Of a DNA stretch of 64,000 bases, positions 39,828 through 49,800 are shown piece after piece. Position numbers and translations under genes: made by a program. The notes beneath the pieces were generated by a model, which did not search any database, was not told the DNA's origin, and saw only the letters and a list, made by a program, of their open reading frames with translations. The stretch lies in contig CAMBEC010000003.1 in assembly GCA_945865485.1 (NCBI GenBank), positions 62,001 through 126,000 of the forward strand, given 5' to 3'. The first letter of the stretch is position 1. Each line of letters begins with the position of its first letter. Source of the stretch: Rickettsia typhi. GTDB lineage: Bacteria; Pseudomonadota; Alphaproteobacteria; Rickettsiales; Rickettsiaceae.

Positions 39828-40346
39828 ATGTCAGGGTTAGAATTAAATAAAATTGCGGCTGCAGTGTTGCTAGCCAGCTTGATCGCGATGGTAGTTGGGG
39901 TTGTAGCGAATGCTCTTTATAAACCTAAACTAGAAATAGCTCAGCGTGGCTATCAGATAGAGGTATCAGAAACATCTTCTAGCCATGGTAACCAAGGACC
40001 AGAGGTACCAGTGGATATTTCTGCGCTTATGGCTTCTGCTAATGCAGAAGATGGAGCCAAAGTTGTAAAAAAATGTTTAGCTTGTCATACTCTAGATGAA
40101 GGTGGGGCAAACAAAATTGGACCACATTTATGGAAAATATATGGTTCTGCTAAAGCCAAAAAGGATGGTTATGCGTACTCAAAAGCAATGGCTGCTGCGG
40201 GTGGGATTTGGGATAATGAAAGTTTATACCATTTTCTTAATAAGCCAAGTAAATTTTTACCAGGTACAAAAATGAGCTTTGCTGGTATTAGTAAACCCCA
40301 AGACATTGCTAATGTTATAGCGTACTTAAAAGAGAAAGCTAGTTAA
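39828..40346 (+). CDS. cycM: Membrane-anchored cytochrome c (c552/CycM type)
   Basis: A 172-residue class I cytochrome c with an uncleaved N-terminal membrane anchor (about residues 10-30, AAAVLLASLIAMVVGVVANAL), a flexible linker, and one heme domain: CLACH binds heme, GPHLWKI follows, and GTKMSFAG provides the Met ligand. In alphaproteobacteria this type passes electrons from the bc1 complex to cytochrome aa3 oxidase, matching ctaA in this window. ATG 39828 is preferred to the GTG at 39822. Confidence 0.9.
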   Translation: MSGLELNKIAAAVLLASLIAMVVGVVANALYKPKLEIAQRGYQIEVSETSSSHGNQGPEVPVDISALMASANAEDGAKVVKKCLACHTLDEGGANKIGPHLWKIYGSAKAKKDGYAYSKAMAAAGGIWDNESLYHFLNKPSKFLPGTKMSFAGISKPQDIANVIAYLKEKAS

Positions 40347-40408
40347 GCTGAACTATGCGATAAGAAATAATAGAGTAGTTTTTGTACAGGGACTGCTTAC
40401 CACGCACC

Positions 40409-40603
40409 GTCATCCTGAACTCAACTTAACCACCCTCATGCGAAAAATTGATGAGAAGCTTGCGCCGTCCTTCTTGGCACAGCAGTTAATGAGACGGAAA
40501 GAGATCAGCCGCCAGGGATGACTGGTTTTGCTAGCGATGACTTACAATAATGACAACTATGGTGCCTAACAAGCCACTGGCTCTTATCCATAGTTCAGGT
40601 TAA
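40409..40603. repeat. Degenerate dispersed intergenic repeat, copy 5 (most complete)
   Basis: It fills most of the gap between the cytochrome and NfeD-like genes. It starts gtcatcctgaactcaac and ends cttatccatagttcaggtta. CCTGAACT (40414-40421) and AGTTCAGG (40592-40599) are inverted terminal repeats about 190 bases apart, so the unit could fold on itself like a miniature element. The end block is repeated exactly at 50355-50375. Confidence 0.55.
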
Positions 40604-40621
40604 CTTTAGTAGAGAATTATT

Positions 40622-41089
40622 ATGACGATTACCCCAGTAGAAATATGGCTTGTAGTAGGTATTATTTTTATATTGATAGAATTTAGTAAGTTACCTGGTA
40701 TAGGATTTTTATTTCTCGGACTCGGGGCAATGTCTAGCTCAGTGATTTTTTATTTCTATCCTGAGATACAAAATTATCAAGTTGCATCTATTGGATTTTC
40801 GTCATTAGCATGGTTTTTGGTTTTATGGTGGCCACTTAAAGCTTTTGTTTATGGTAAGAATAAAAATTTAGGCAAAGATTATTTTGATATTGTTGGTATG
40901 CAAGTGGAAGTAGCTCTTGAGGATATTAAGCCAGGTAGTATTGGGCAAGTTTACTGGTCTGGTACAATTATGAATGCTCAACTTAGTAGTAAAGAAAAGG
41001 CTGCACGAGTAGGAGATAAGCTTTATGTATTAGAAGCAAAGGGCAACATACTCATTTGTAGTCATAATACTAAGTCTAATTTAAAATAA
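40622..41089 (+). CDS. NfeD-like membrane protein, short form
   Basis: A 155-residue protein with two or three N-terminal membrane helices (ending near residue 70) and a C-terminal OB-fold (VGMQVEVALEDIKPGSIGQVYWSGTIMNAQL, then LYVLEAKGNILIC). This is the short NfeD/YbbK-partner family. These proteins normally sit next to a stomatin/SPFH gene and assist its membrane function; no SPFH gene is adjacent here. The start follows the 21-base repeat end by 18 bases. Confidence 0.78.
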   Translation: MTITPVEIWLVVGIIFILIEFSKLPGIGFLFLGLGAMSSSVIFYFYPEIQNYQVASIGFSSLAWFLVLWWPLKAFVYGKNKNLGKDYFDIVGMQVEVALEDIKPGSIGQVYWSGTIMNAQLSSKEKAARVGDKLYVLEAKGNILICSHNTKSNLK

Positions 41090-41197
41090 TCCAAATAACT
41101 TGGCGTTTTATTACTTCCTATAGGCTTCTCTCTATCACCCCTTGCTGATGAATTACCTATAGTAGGAAAAATAAATACAATTTTTATAAAAAACCTC

Positions 41198-41228
41198 TTG
41201 ATCCTATAGTTACTATATACCTTATCTT
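41198..41228 (+). promoter_or_regulatory. MerR-type promoter with operator dyad
   Basis: TTGATC (41198-41203) and TATCTT (41223-41228) are separated by 19 bases, the long spacer of MerR-controlled promoters. Within it TATAG-TTA-CTATA (41205-41217) is a perfect dyad. The next gene encodes a MerR regulator, so it is probably autoregulated. Confidence 0.6.
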
Positions 41229-41249
41229 CTAAAATAAGGAGGAAAAATC

Positions 41250-42224
41250 ATGACTCATTGGTACGTTAAGACTTTAAGCAAATTAACTGGTGTATCGGTG
41301 CAAACGCTGCATCATTATGACCGTATTGACTTGTTAAAGCCTAGCTTACGTCTATCCAATGGTTATCGTGTGTACTCCGAAAAGGATTTATTGCAATTAC
41401 AACAGATTATTGCTTTGAAGTTTTTTGGCTTTGAACTTTTGAAAATTAAGGCATTGCTAACAAGTAATACGGGAGCATTTGAGCATTTTGCCGTTCAAGC
41501 TCAATTTTTAGAGCAAAAAGGCAATAGTTTGCTTGATGCAAGCAAAGCGCTTAAAAGCATTATTTCTAAAGTAGGTGACGATAAATCAATTCCTTGGGAA
41601 ACCATTATTAAACTAATTGAGGTATATCGTATGACACAACAACTAGAACATTCTTGGGTTAAAGAAATATTTACTACAGAAGAATTAAACCAATATGCAG
41701 CCTTTGAAATTGAATGGAAAAATAATTCTACTGCAGAGAAGAAAGCCGAATTCGAAAAAAATTGGGCTAATTTAGTATCCGAAATTAGCAACAATCTTGA
41801 TAAGGATCCCAAATCAGCAATAGGTATTGATATTGGGGAAAAGTGTATGTTATGGGTTAATCAAGTGTATGGCAAAAAATACGCTCATTTACGAACCAAA
41901 AAATTCGAAAAAGGTTTTAGTAAAGGAAGAGGGCTTAAAGAGGTAGGCTTAACCCCTGAAATTGTATCTTGGATGGATAAAGCAATGGAGGCTTACTGGA
42001 AGGGTCGCATTTATGGAATTTTGGATAAAGTAGGAACTGGAATCGCTGATGAGACAATTTTCAAACTTTGGAACGAACTCCTTGATGATATGTATGGAGA
42101 AGATAATGCACGTAAAAAAGAAATTTATGATTTCGCATTAGTTGATGAAAAAGTTAGTGAGAAAGCAAAAGAATGGCTAAGGACATTAAGAGATTTAGTG
42201 ATTATTAATAACCACCTATTGTAG
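41250..42224 (+). CDS. MerR-family regulator with TipAS-like domain
   Basis: A 324-residue regulator. The N-terminal MerR winged helix is clear (VKTLSKLTGVSVQTLHHYDRIDLLKPSLR, NGYRVYSEKDLLQLQQI), followed by a coiled-coil dimer helix and a C-terminal helical domain like TipAS (EFEKNWANLVSEI, AYWKGRIYG), which in Streptomyces TipA binds thiopeptides and in others is a general drug sensor. It has a near-perfect Shine-Dalgarno (AAGGAGG, 7 bases before ATG), rare in this window, which with the sensor domain suggests acquisition from another lineage. No transporter or drug-modifying gene is adjacent; the next gene is on the other strand. Confidence 0.88.
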   Translation: MTHWYVKTLSKLTGVSVQTLHHYDRIDLLKPSLRLSNGYRVYSEKDLLQLQQIIALKFFGFELLKIKALLTSNTGAFEHFAVQAQFLEQKGNSLLDASKALKSIISKVGDDKSIPWETIIKLIEVYRMTQQLEHSWVKEIFTTEELNQYAAFEIEWKNNSTAEKKAEFEKNWANLVSEISNNLDKDPKSAIGIDIGEKCMLWVNQVYGKKYAHLRTKKFEKGFSKGRGLKEVGLTPEIVSWMDKAMEAYWKGRIYGILDKVGTGIADETIFKLWNELLDDMYGEDNARKKEIYDFALVDEKVSEKAKEWLRTLRDLVIINNHLL

Positions 42225-42255
42225 AAAAATTATTTTTTTGTTATTCCAGCGGAGG

Positions 42256-42302
42256 AGAGAATCAGGTTTTTTAGTGGGTTTTCTCTAAATTCCTGATTCT
42301 CT
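42256..42302 (+). terminator. Hairpin after the MerR gene
   Basis: AGAGAATCAGG (42256-42266) and its exact complement CCTGATTCTCT (42292-42302) make an 11-bp stem with a 25-base loop, 31 bases after the stop. A T-rich loop (ggttttttag) is present but there is no U-tract after the stem. Confidence 0.45.
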
Positions 42303-42427
42303 AGGCAAGTTTATCATGAACGTGAAAAGTCTTGGATACTTTCGGTTTAGAGCCTAGGGCAACATATTCATTTATAATTATAATAAATAAACGTAATTAA
42401 GTTTTAGCTATTGCCGCCTTCGTTTTT

Positions 42428-43444
42428 CTATATTTTATTAACTTGATAATTTTTAAATTTTTGCAAAATATACCTTCTCGTTCTTTCTTCCAAAAAGTGA
42501 TAAGATACCGCAGAAATACAAAAAGTTACCACAAAAGCCATTACAACGAGCAAGTGCAAGTTAAAATCTGGGTACATTCTAATCAATTTCTTTCCCAGAA
42601 TGATAGCAATAGACTGCCATAAAAAGAATGAGTAGCTGATTAACCCTAAATATTCTAAATATTTATTATTATAAATTTTGGATTTTGAATAAAAAACCAT
42701 AGTAATCCACACGCCAAATAAAGGAACAATAATAAACTGCCCCTGCATATATTGATAACTACCGCCTAGCTTTTTGCAAGTTAAGTAAAGCAGGATAACA
42801 GTTATTAAATGCAAGTAATTAGCAAACGGGATACTTCTGATTTGTTTACGCAAAAAGTAGAAACCCATTCCACAAAGGAAGTCTCCCACTCTACAAACAG
42901 GATTTGAATATATTGAATCAAATTTTACATTTAAACTAGCTATTATAGTCAAAATAATTGCTACGATTAGTATTTTGGTGGATTGGCCAGAAAGAATCAT
43001 TAGAAAAGGAAATAAGAAATATAAAAATATCTCTACAGTCAAAGACCAGGTCCCTCCATTAAGTCCAATAGGAAACATTGAAGGAAAGAAACCTTGGACC
43101 AGAAATAAATCATTAACTATCACTCTGAGATATTGTTGCGATGGAATATCTCGTATAACAGCAGAATAGACAAGAGTAACAACTATATAAGTGGGATATA
43201 TTTTAGCCAATCTCTTTAAATAGAAATTAAAAATATTTTTTTGTTTTGTAAAATCTGTATTACAATAAGCATGAGCCATTACAAATCCAGATAAAACAAA
43301 AAATCCGGTCATAAAAGTTGCTCCACTTAAAAAGAATTTATCCAAAACTCTTATATCTAATTTCCAATTAAAATGGATTCTACAATGAAACAAAAAAACG
43401 ACAAATGCTGTTATGAATCGAAAGGAAGTCAGGCTGGTAATCAT
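42428..43444 (-). CDS. Acyltransferase-3 family membrane protein (OafA/NodX-like)
   Basis: A 338-residue inner-membrane protein with about ten helices. The conserved first-helix His is in FVVFLFHCRIHFNW, and the early NGGTWSLTVEIFLYFLFPFL segment matches the WxLxxExxxYxxxP motif of the family. It probably adds acetyl or another acyl group to a polysaccharide or lipid on the outer surface; the acceptor is unknown. It lies 16 bases after the dnaN gene end-to-start on the same strand, so it may be co-transcribed with dnaN. Confidence 0.85.
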   Translation of the reverse strand: MITSLTSFRFITAFVVFLFHCRIHFNWKLDIRVLDKFFLSGATFMTGFFVLSGFVMAHAYCNTDFTKQKNIFNFYLKRLAKIYPTYIVVTLVYSAVIRDIPSQQYLRVIVNDLFLVQGFFPSMFPIGLNGGTWSLTVEIFLYFLFPFLMILSGQSTKILIVAIILTIIASLNVKFDSIYSNPVCRVGDFLCGMGFYFLRKQIRSIPFANYLHLITVILLYLTCKKLGGSYQYMQGQFIIVPLFGVWITMVFYSKSKIYNNKYLEYLGLISYSFFLWQSIAIILGKKLIRMYPDFNLHLLVVMAFVVTFCISAVSYHFLEERTRRYILQKFKNYQVNKI

Positions 43445-43460
43445 AGAGTTATACTCAGCA

Positions 43461-44621
43461 CTAAACTTTAACTGGCATTACAACAAAGCAATCTTTGGAA
43501 CTCAAATTCGTTTTAATTAAAACAGGAGAAAAAGAGTCTTTAAAAAATATTTCAACTTGATCTGTATGTATTGCACCCAGCACATCACTTATGTATCTTG
43601 GATTAAAGCCAATTGAAACATTTGATCCAACGTAATTACAAGAGTTATCTTTTTCTAACGAGTAATGCAGTACCTCGCTTGCGGCACCTTTTGCTTCGCC
43701 GGAAGCTGTTATTTCCATGGATTCATTACCAATAAATAGCTTTACTGCTCTAAATTTATCTACTGTAACAGTGGCAACTCTATCAATTGCACTAGCTAAG
43801 AGCTTTGCATTGACAGTAAGTTTATTTTGATTCTCAGTTGGAATAAATGAAGAATATTCAGGAAAAGTGCCATCAATAAGCTTGGAAATTAGAACCAAAT
43901 TATTACATTTAAATTTAATCTTGGTATTAGATAAAAATACTTCGATGTCAGATTGAATGTTTTTTGAGTCTTTCAATATTTTCAATAGCTCAATTACAGT
44001 CTTTCGTGGGACAATAACTCCAAAATCATCTGTCTTTTTATCCAGTAATACAGATGCTATAGAAAGCCTATGTCCGTCAGTAGAAACACCTGAAAATTCA
44101 CCTTCTTTGACATGCATGTATATGCCATTTAAATTATATCTCGTTTCCTCAGTTGACATAGAAAAATTAGTATACTCAATTACTTTTGCTAATTCAGACG
44201 AGGGGATCCTAAGGCTAACGCTAGAATCTATATCCTCCATTGCTGGAAAAGCGACAGCTGGTAGTGTCAACAATTCAAAACGGCAGTTTGCTCCAGTTAT
44301 TTCAATTTTATCTGAATCAGCTATTTGTTTTATTCTGATTTTAGTATCGGGTATCTTTCTGACTATATCTGAAAGTGTTTGTGTTGAAACTGTAGTTTGT
44401 CCCTCACAAAGAACTTCTGCCCCAATTTCTTGGTTCAGGTATAAATCCATATCGGTTGCTCCGATCTCAACTATACCAGATTTTACTACTAATTTTATGT
44501 TATTCAGTTCTTGCAAAACATTTCTTTTTTCGACAACCGAATTTGCAAAACTTAAAGCATGCACTAGGTCTTTTGTCTGAACTAGCATTTCAAGATTCAT
44601 TTTTTTTATATCTTCTGACAT
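43461..44621 (-). CDS. dnaN: DNA polymerase III beta subunit (sliding clamp)
   Basis: A 386-residue ring clamp that tethers DNA polymerase III to its template. Three DnaN-fold domains are recognisable: NLEMLVQTKDLVHALSFANSVVEKRNVL at the start, RYNLNGIYMHVKEGEFSGVSTDGHRLS in the middle and ISDVLGAIHTDQVEIFFKDSFSPVLI with the C-terminal FVVMPVKV. It follows dnaA on the same strand after a 409-base gap, close to the ancestral order. Confidence 0.97.
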   Translation of the reverse strand: MSEDIKKMNLEMLVQTKDLVHALSFANSVVEKRNVLQELNNIKLVVKSGIVEIGATDMDLYLNQEIGAEVLCEGQTTVSTQTLSDIVRKIPDTKIRIKQIADSDKIEITGANCRFELLTLPAVAFPAMEDIDSSVSLRIPSSELAKVIEYTNFSMSTEETRYNLNGIYMHVKEGEFSGVSTDGHRLSIASVLLDKKTDDFGVIVPRKTVIELLKILKDSKNIQSDIEVFLSNTKIKFKCNNLVLISKLIDGTFPEYSSFIPTENQNKLTVNAKLLASAIDRVATVTVDKFRAVKLFIGNESMEITASGEAKGAASEVLHYSLEKDNSCNYVGSNVSIGFNPRYISDVLGAIHTDQVEIFFKDSFSPVLIKTNLSSKDCFVVMPVKV

Positions 44622-45030
44622 AATACCCTAAAAATTTTTTTAAATTATATTAATTACCAAATCGTTAGCCTCAATTTGATTCACAACTAACTGTTCTAAG
44701 TTGTCGAAGATATAAGGAGATTTAACCTAATATAATCGACCGTGTTGTTCTGCTGAACTTAATCATTTCTCATGCCCTGGTGAGGGGGCTTTTTATAACG
44801 CACTATACCGTCATGCTAAAGCTTACACTTGCGCCTCTCTTTTTGGCACAAGTAGCTCCTTTTCTATTGCCTATGACCCTAAAACAAGTTCAGAATGACT
44901 TTTTTTGCCGTACAAGGCCTTTGTTTTAACTAAGCCAACAAAATACTTCGTTATCCGGGCCACTAGTTGTCTACTTAGCTGCTTAGCAACTTCGGACAGT
45001 TAAACCAAATTCAGCAAGACGTGCTTATAA
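44622..45030. other. Intergenic region dnaA-dnaN with degenerate repeat
   Basis: This 409-base gap separates dnaA from dnaN and contains repeat copy 6 (44810-44899) and otherwise AT-rich DNA. I see no cluster of DnaA boxes and no ORF here. Confidence 0.5.
44810..44899. repeat. Degenerate dispersed intergenic repeat, copy 6
   Basis: It starts gtcatgctaaagcttacac and has cttgcgcctctctttttggcac, then ends gttcagaatgac, an inverted form of the start. The inner blocks occur in the same order as in the copy at 40409. Confidence 0.45.
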
Positions 45031-46422
45031 TCAACTTTGCAATATTCTAGATAAAAGATTCACTTCTTCTCGAAAATCTGGGTCTGACGCCATGAGTTCT
45101 TCTATTTTTTTTATAGCATGCATAACTGTTGTATGATCTTTTTTACCAAACTTTGCTCCAATGTCAGCGAGACTCTTTGGAGTTAATGTTTTTGATAAAT
45201 ACATTGCTATTTGCCTTGGTCTGGCTATAGATCTTAGTCTACTTGAAGATGACATATCAGAGACTTTCATGTTATATCTATTAGCTACTTTTTTATGTAT
45301 ATCTTCAACGGTTATTGTTCGCTCATTTGAGCGGAGCAAATCTCTTAAAATATCTTGAGTGCTTTCCAGGGTTATTTCCCGTCCAACAAGGGTTGAGTGT
45401 GCAATAACTTTATTAAGTGCCCCCTCTAACTCCCTGACATTCGATGTTATTTTTGAGGCTAAAAAATCAATTACATTCTTGGAGATCTTAACATCCATTT
45501 TCTCTAGCTTAGATTCAAGGATACCAATTCGAAGCTCGTAAGTTGTGCTGTGAACATCAGCAACTAATCCCCATCCAAGTCTAGATTTTATTCTATCTTC
45601 GATGTTATCGAGATCAGTTGGAGAGCGGTCACAGGAAATAACCATTTGTTTATTATTGTCGATAATTGCATTGAATGTATGAAAAAACTCTTCCTGCGTA
45701 CTTTCTTTTCCACAAATAAATTGTATATCATCAATCATCAAAACATCAACAGAACGAAATTCTTCTTTAAAAGACATAATATCTTTATTACGTAGCGCTT
45801 TAATAAAGCGGTACATGAATTTCTCAGCCGACATGTACAGCACTTTTCTATTAGGATTCTTTTTATTGGCATGCCAAGCAATGGCGTGCATTAAGTGAGT
45901 TTTGCCAAGACCAACACCACCATACAAAAATAGTGGATTGGACTTTGCGATTGCGCACTCTGCTTCAGCGACAGAAAGAGAGGCCGCATAGGCTAATTCA
46001 TTTGGTGGTCCAACAACAAAATTATCAAACGTAAAACGTGGATCCAAAGAAGACGTAGTATCTTCTTTAACGTCACTTTGATCTATCAGTGATAATGTAT
46101 TGGGAGAAATAACTACAACATCAGATTTAGGTAATTCTTTAGTGATTATATCAACCGATTTTACCTCAGTATCATGATGCAGTAATAGTTTTGATATGAT
46201 ATCAAAATAGTTAGATTTAATCCAATCTCTAATGAAATTACTTGGCGCTGAAAGTATTATTTCATTGCCTCCAATAGCTTCAAAGAAACTTATCTTACTA
46301 AACCAACTTTTATAAAGATCTTCTCCATAATGGGCAACTAAATCACGGCTTACACTTTTCCATAAGTCGGCATAATAATCACCATCTTTATATTGTGGCA
46401 TAATTTGATCCAACTGTTTCAT
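45031..46422 (-). CDS. dnaA: Chromosomal replication initiator DnaA
   Basis: A 463-residue AAA+ initiator. The N-terminal domain with [10 protein letters not shown] is followed by Walker [15 protein letters not shown], Walker B MIDDIQFI, the arginine-finger region and, at the C-terminus, the DNA-binding domain with [12 protein letters not shown] and [15 protein letters not shown] (DnaA signature). Full length. Its 170-base upstream gap has a hairpin at 46471 and T/A-rich DNA, and divergent sdhE. Confidence 0.97.
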   Translation of the reverse strand: MKQLDQIMPQYKDGDYYADLWKSVSRDLVAHYGEDLYKSWFSKISFFEAIGGNEIILSAPSNFIRDWIKSNYFDIISKLLLHHDTEVKSVDIITKELPKSDVVVISPNTLSLIDQSDVKEDTTSSLDPRFTFDNFVVGPPNELAYAASLSVAEAECAIAKSNPLFLYGGVGLGKTHLMHAIAWHANKKNPNRKVLYMSAEKFMYRFIKALRNKDIMSFKEEFRSVDVLMIDDIQFICGKESTQEEFFHTFNAIIDNNKQMVISCDRSPTDLDNIEDRIKSRLGWGLVADVHSTTYELRIGILESKLEKMDVKISKNVIDFLASKITSNVRELEGALNKVIAHSTLVGREITLESTQDILRDLLRSNERTITVEDIHKKVANRYNMKVSDMSSSSRLRSIARPRQIAMYLSKTLTPKSLADIGAKFGKKDHTTVMHAIKKIEELMASDPDFREEVNLLSRILQS

Positions 46423-46470
46423 CTTTCACTAGTCTCTTAGGATAAAATATATATTTTCATAATAACGGAG

Positions 46471-46489
46471 GAAGCCAATTTAAGGCTTC
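46471..46489. promoter_or_regulatory. Inverted repeat in the dnaA/sdhE intergenic gap
   Basis: GAAGCC at 46471 and GGCTTC at 46484 flank a 7-base loop, about 50 bases before the dnaA start on the minus strand. It could be an operator or a 5'-UTR hairpin; no regulator is identified. Confidence 0.3.
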
Positions 46490-46591
46490 AACATGGATTG
46501 CTGGAAATTTAAGCACGATTATAAATCGCTTGCTTTTTTACTGCTGTAGACAATAATATTACCATATTTTTTTTTTGCAAGGTCATAAATT

Positions 46592-46858
46592 ATGAATATC
46601 AAAAACAGGGACCAATTTATCAAAAAATTGCTTTATCAAAGTTGTAATAGGGGTTGTAAAGAAACGGACTTAATTATTGGTCAATTTGCTAAGCAAAATA
46701 TAGAAAAAATGACAGATTATGAGCTGCAAATTTTTGAACATATTTTGCAACAAAATGATGCTGATTTATATGATTGGTATGTGAAGAAAAAGCCTGTTCC
46801 TGAAGAAAATTTATCCACAGTAATGACTCAAATACTAAAATTCGACCCATCTGCATAA
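46592..46858 (+). CDS. sdhE: FAD assembly factor SdhE (DUF339)
   Basis: An 88-residue protein that helps attach FAD covalently to the succinate dehydrogenase flavoprotein. The NRGCKETDL segment carries the RGxxE motif and FEHILQQNDADLYDWY matches the family's helical core. In alphaproteobacteria sdhE usually lies next to mfd; here its TAA stop shares one base with the mfd ATG. Confidence 0.88.
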   Translation: MNIKNRDQFIKKLLYQSCNRGCKETDLIIGQFAKQNIEKMTDYELQIFEHILQQNDADLYDWYVKKKPVPEENLSTVMTQILKFDPSA

Positions 46859-49800
46859 TGAAAAAACTCTTGATTCCTTTTTCTTCTAAATCACTCTACG
46901 CTTTAGAACATTTTAACAACAAAAATAAAAATCTTTTATTGTGTTGTTCCGAAGAAGAAAATGCAATTTCTGCATATAAACAACTAAAATTCTATGGCCA
47001 CAATGGAATTACCAAACGCCAGATTATTCACTTTCCTAGCCTTGATACTGTTCCTTATGATAGGGTTTCTCCTAACTCTGAAATTTTGGCAAAAAGGGCT
47101 TCTGCTTTAACTGAGCTCGCAATGAATGGTGAGCCTAAAATACTTGTCACAGCAGCACAAAATTTGCTCCAGAAAATTCCTCCTCCGGAAGAATTTGTTG
47201 ATTCAACATTGAGCATTAAACCTGAGGCAAAGCTTGACATTGAGGCTATAATAACGTTTCTTATAAAAGCTGGGTTTTCTAGGGTTGCCAGTGCCGTAGA
47301 TAGTAGCGAATTTGCAGTAAGGGGAGAGATTGTTGATCTTGTCACGCACGCAAACAAAGGATATAGAATTAATTTTGGTTGGAATCAAATTGAGTCAATC
47401 AGGGAATATGATACTTATAGCCAAATATCAACAAAATCAGTCGATAGTCTAATTTTATCATCTGCAACAGAAACGCTTATTAACTCCCAAACTATAATTA
47501 ATTTCAAAAACAATTTTTTACAACTTTTTGGTGTAAACCATATACATAGTCCAATGTATGAATCTATAATATCTGGCCAAAAATTTCATGGGTATGAACA
47601 TTTAATGCCTTTGTTTTTCAAAAACATGAGTTCGCTCTGTGAGTTTTTGGGTGAACATGAAATAATTTATGATAATTTGTGTCTCCAATCAATGATAGAG
47701 TTTGAAAATACTTATAATGACTTTTATGAATCTCGTTTGCTTTCAAACAAAGCAAATCCAGACTCCTTTTATTTTGCTATCCCACCATCTTTCTTAATTA
47801 ATAGCAGTCAAACAATCAAAGAAAGGCTATCTCTTGATAACTGCACTCTAATAGAACATGGCTCAAGTAACGATTTAACGTCTATTATAGATATCGCCAT
47901 ACAGGCTAAAATTGAAAACAAGACAGAGTTTGACAAATTGTTTGAGCTTATCGTAGAAAATAAGAAAAAAATTCCAATAATTCTTTGTAATTCAAAAAGT
48001 GGTAAATCTAGAATAAAAAACATTGCCGAAACTAGTGACTATGCCACTTTAGAAATTAGCAAACTATCAGAAGCCAAGAAGAATATTATAAACTTAGGGA
48101 TTGCGCCATTATCGACTGGTTTTATGTCCTCTAAATATCTATTCATTGCTGAAAATGACATTTTAGGTAATAAGTTTGTTACCCAAAGCCATAAATCAGC
48201 TAGTAAAAAACTTAAGAGCATACTAACCGAACTTGATAATATTGTTGAAGGTGAAATAGTAGTTCATAAAGAGCATGGTATTGGTAGATTTGAGAAAATA
48301 CAGACTATCTATGTTGATAATATAGCGCATGATTGTTTAAAAATTATCTATGCCAATAATGATATATTATATTTGCCGGTTGAAAACATAGATCAGTTTA
48401 AAAAATACGGTGGTGATGAGGTCGTTCTTGACAAGCTAGGAAGTGCTAGTTGGCAAAAGCGTAAGTCCAAGTTGAAGAATAGGATAAAAGATATTGCGGC
48501 CAAGTTAATTAAAATCTCAGCTGCAAGACAGCTGGCTACAACGGCACCAACATATTTTGAACAAAGTGCCTATGACAAGTTTTGTAAAAATTTTCCTTAT
48601 AACGAAACTAATGATCAAATTTCATCAATTGAAGATATAAAGTCGGACTTAGAAAGTGGCAAACTAATGGATAGGCTTATTTGTGGAGACGTTGGATTTG
48701 GTAAAACGGAAGTTGCGATGCGTGCTACCTTTATGGTTAGTTGTAGTGTGAACGACGATAGGCCGCAAGTAGCAATTATTTCACCAACAACTATACTTTG
48801 TAAGCAGCATTTTCATAACTTTCTTGATCGATTCAAAAATATGGGTTTGAATATTGCTCAGCTATCACGCCTTATAAAGCCGTCACAAGCCAAGAAGGTA
48901 AAAGAAGGGGTGGAAAGAGGGGAAATTAACATAATAATCGGAACACATGCTTTGCTTGCTGCTGATATAAAGTTTAAAAACCTTAAAATGATCATTATTG
49001 ATGAGGAACAACATTTTGGTGTTGCTCAGAAAGAGCATTTAAAACAACTAAAGTCAAATGTACACGTGTTGTCACTATCTGCAACTCCAATACCAAGAAC
49101 CCTACAAATGTCAATGGTAGGCATTAAAGATTTAAGTTTGATTACAACCCCTCCGATAGACCGCTTGCCGGTTAGAACAAACGTTTTACCATTCGATGCC
49201 GTAGTAATCCGAGATGCTCTAATGAGAGAGCGCTTCAGAGGCGGTATTAGCTTTTATGTTGTTCCTCGTATTAAGGATATTGAGTGGGTAGCAAATCAAC
49301 TAAGTGTTATTGTACCTGAGCTTAAATTTAAAATAGCTCACGGGCAAATGGCTCCATCAGAAGTTGATACTACTATGAATGAGTTTTGTGAGGCAAAATT
49401 TGATATTTTACTGTCAACAACAATAATTGAATCTGGGATTGATATTTCTATTGCAAATACTATTATTATTCATCGTTCTGATATGCTGGGTTTAAGTCAG
49501 CTTTACCAACTTCGAGGACGTGTTGGTAGAGGAAAGGTTAGAGGGTATGCGTATTTAACATTAACTCATCATAAATCTACCAAACATTCTTTGCAACGTC
49601 TTGATATTTTGCAAAATATTGATTCTCTTGGTGCCGGATTTACTATAGCTAGCCATGATATGGATCTGAGAGGATTCGGTAACCTTGTCGGTGATGAGCA
49701 ATCGGGACATATCCGAGAAGTAGGGGCTGAATTATATCAAGAGATGTTAGATGAAGCAATTAATGAGTTGAAGAATGATGCTGCTAATAACTCAGAGAGC

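Noticed and set aside
43957..44580. 207-residue open frame on the plus strand
   Set aside because: It is antisense to dnaN over its full length, is rich in Ser and has no domain; a shadow of the real gene.
46423..46591. Replication origin beside dnaA
   Set aside because: No cluster of DnaA boxes is visible in the gap; only one box occurs, inside sdhE.
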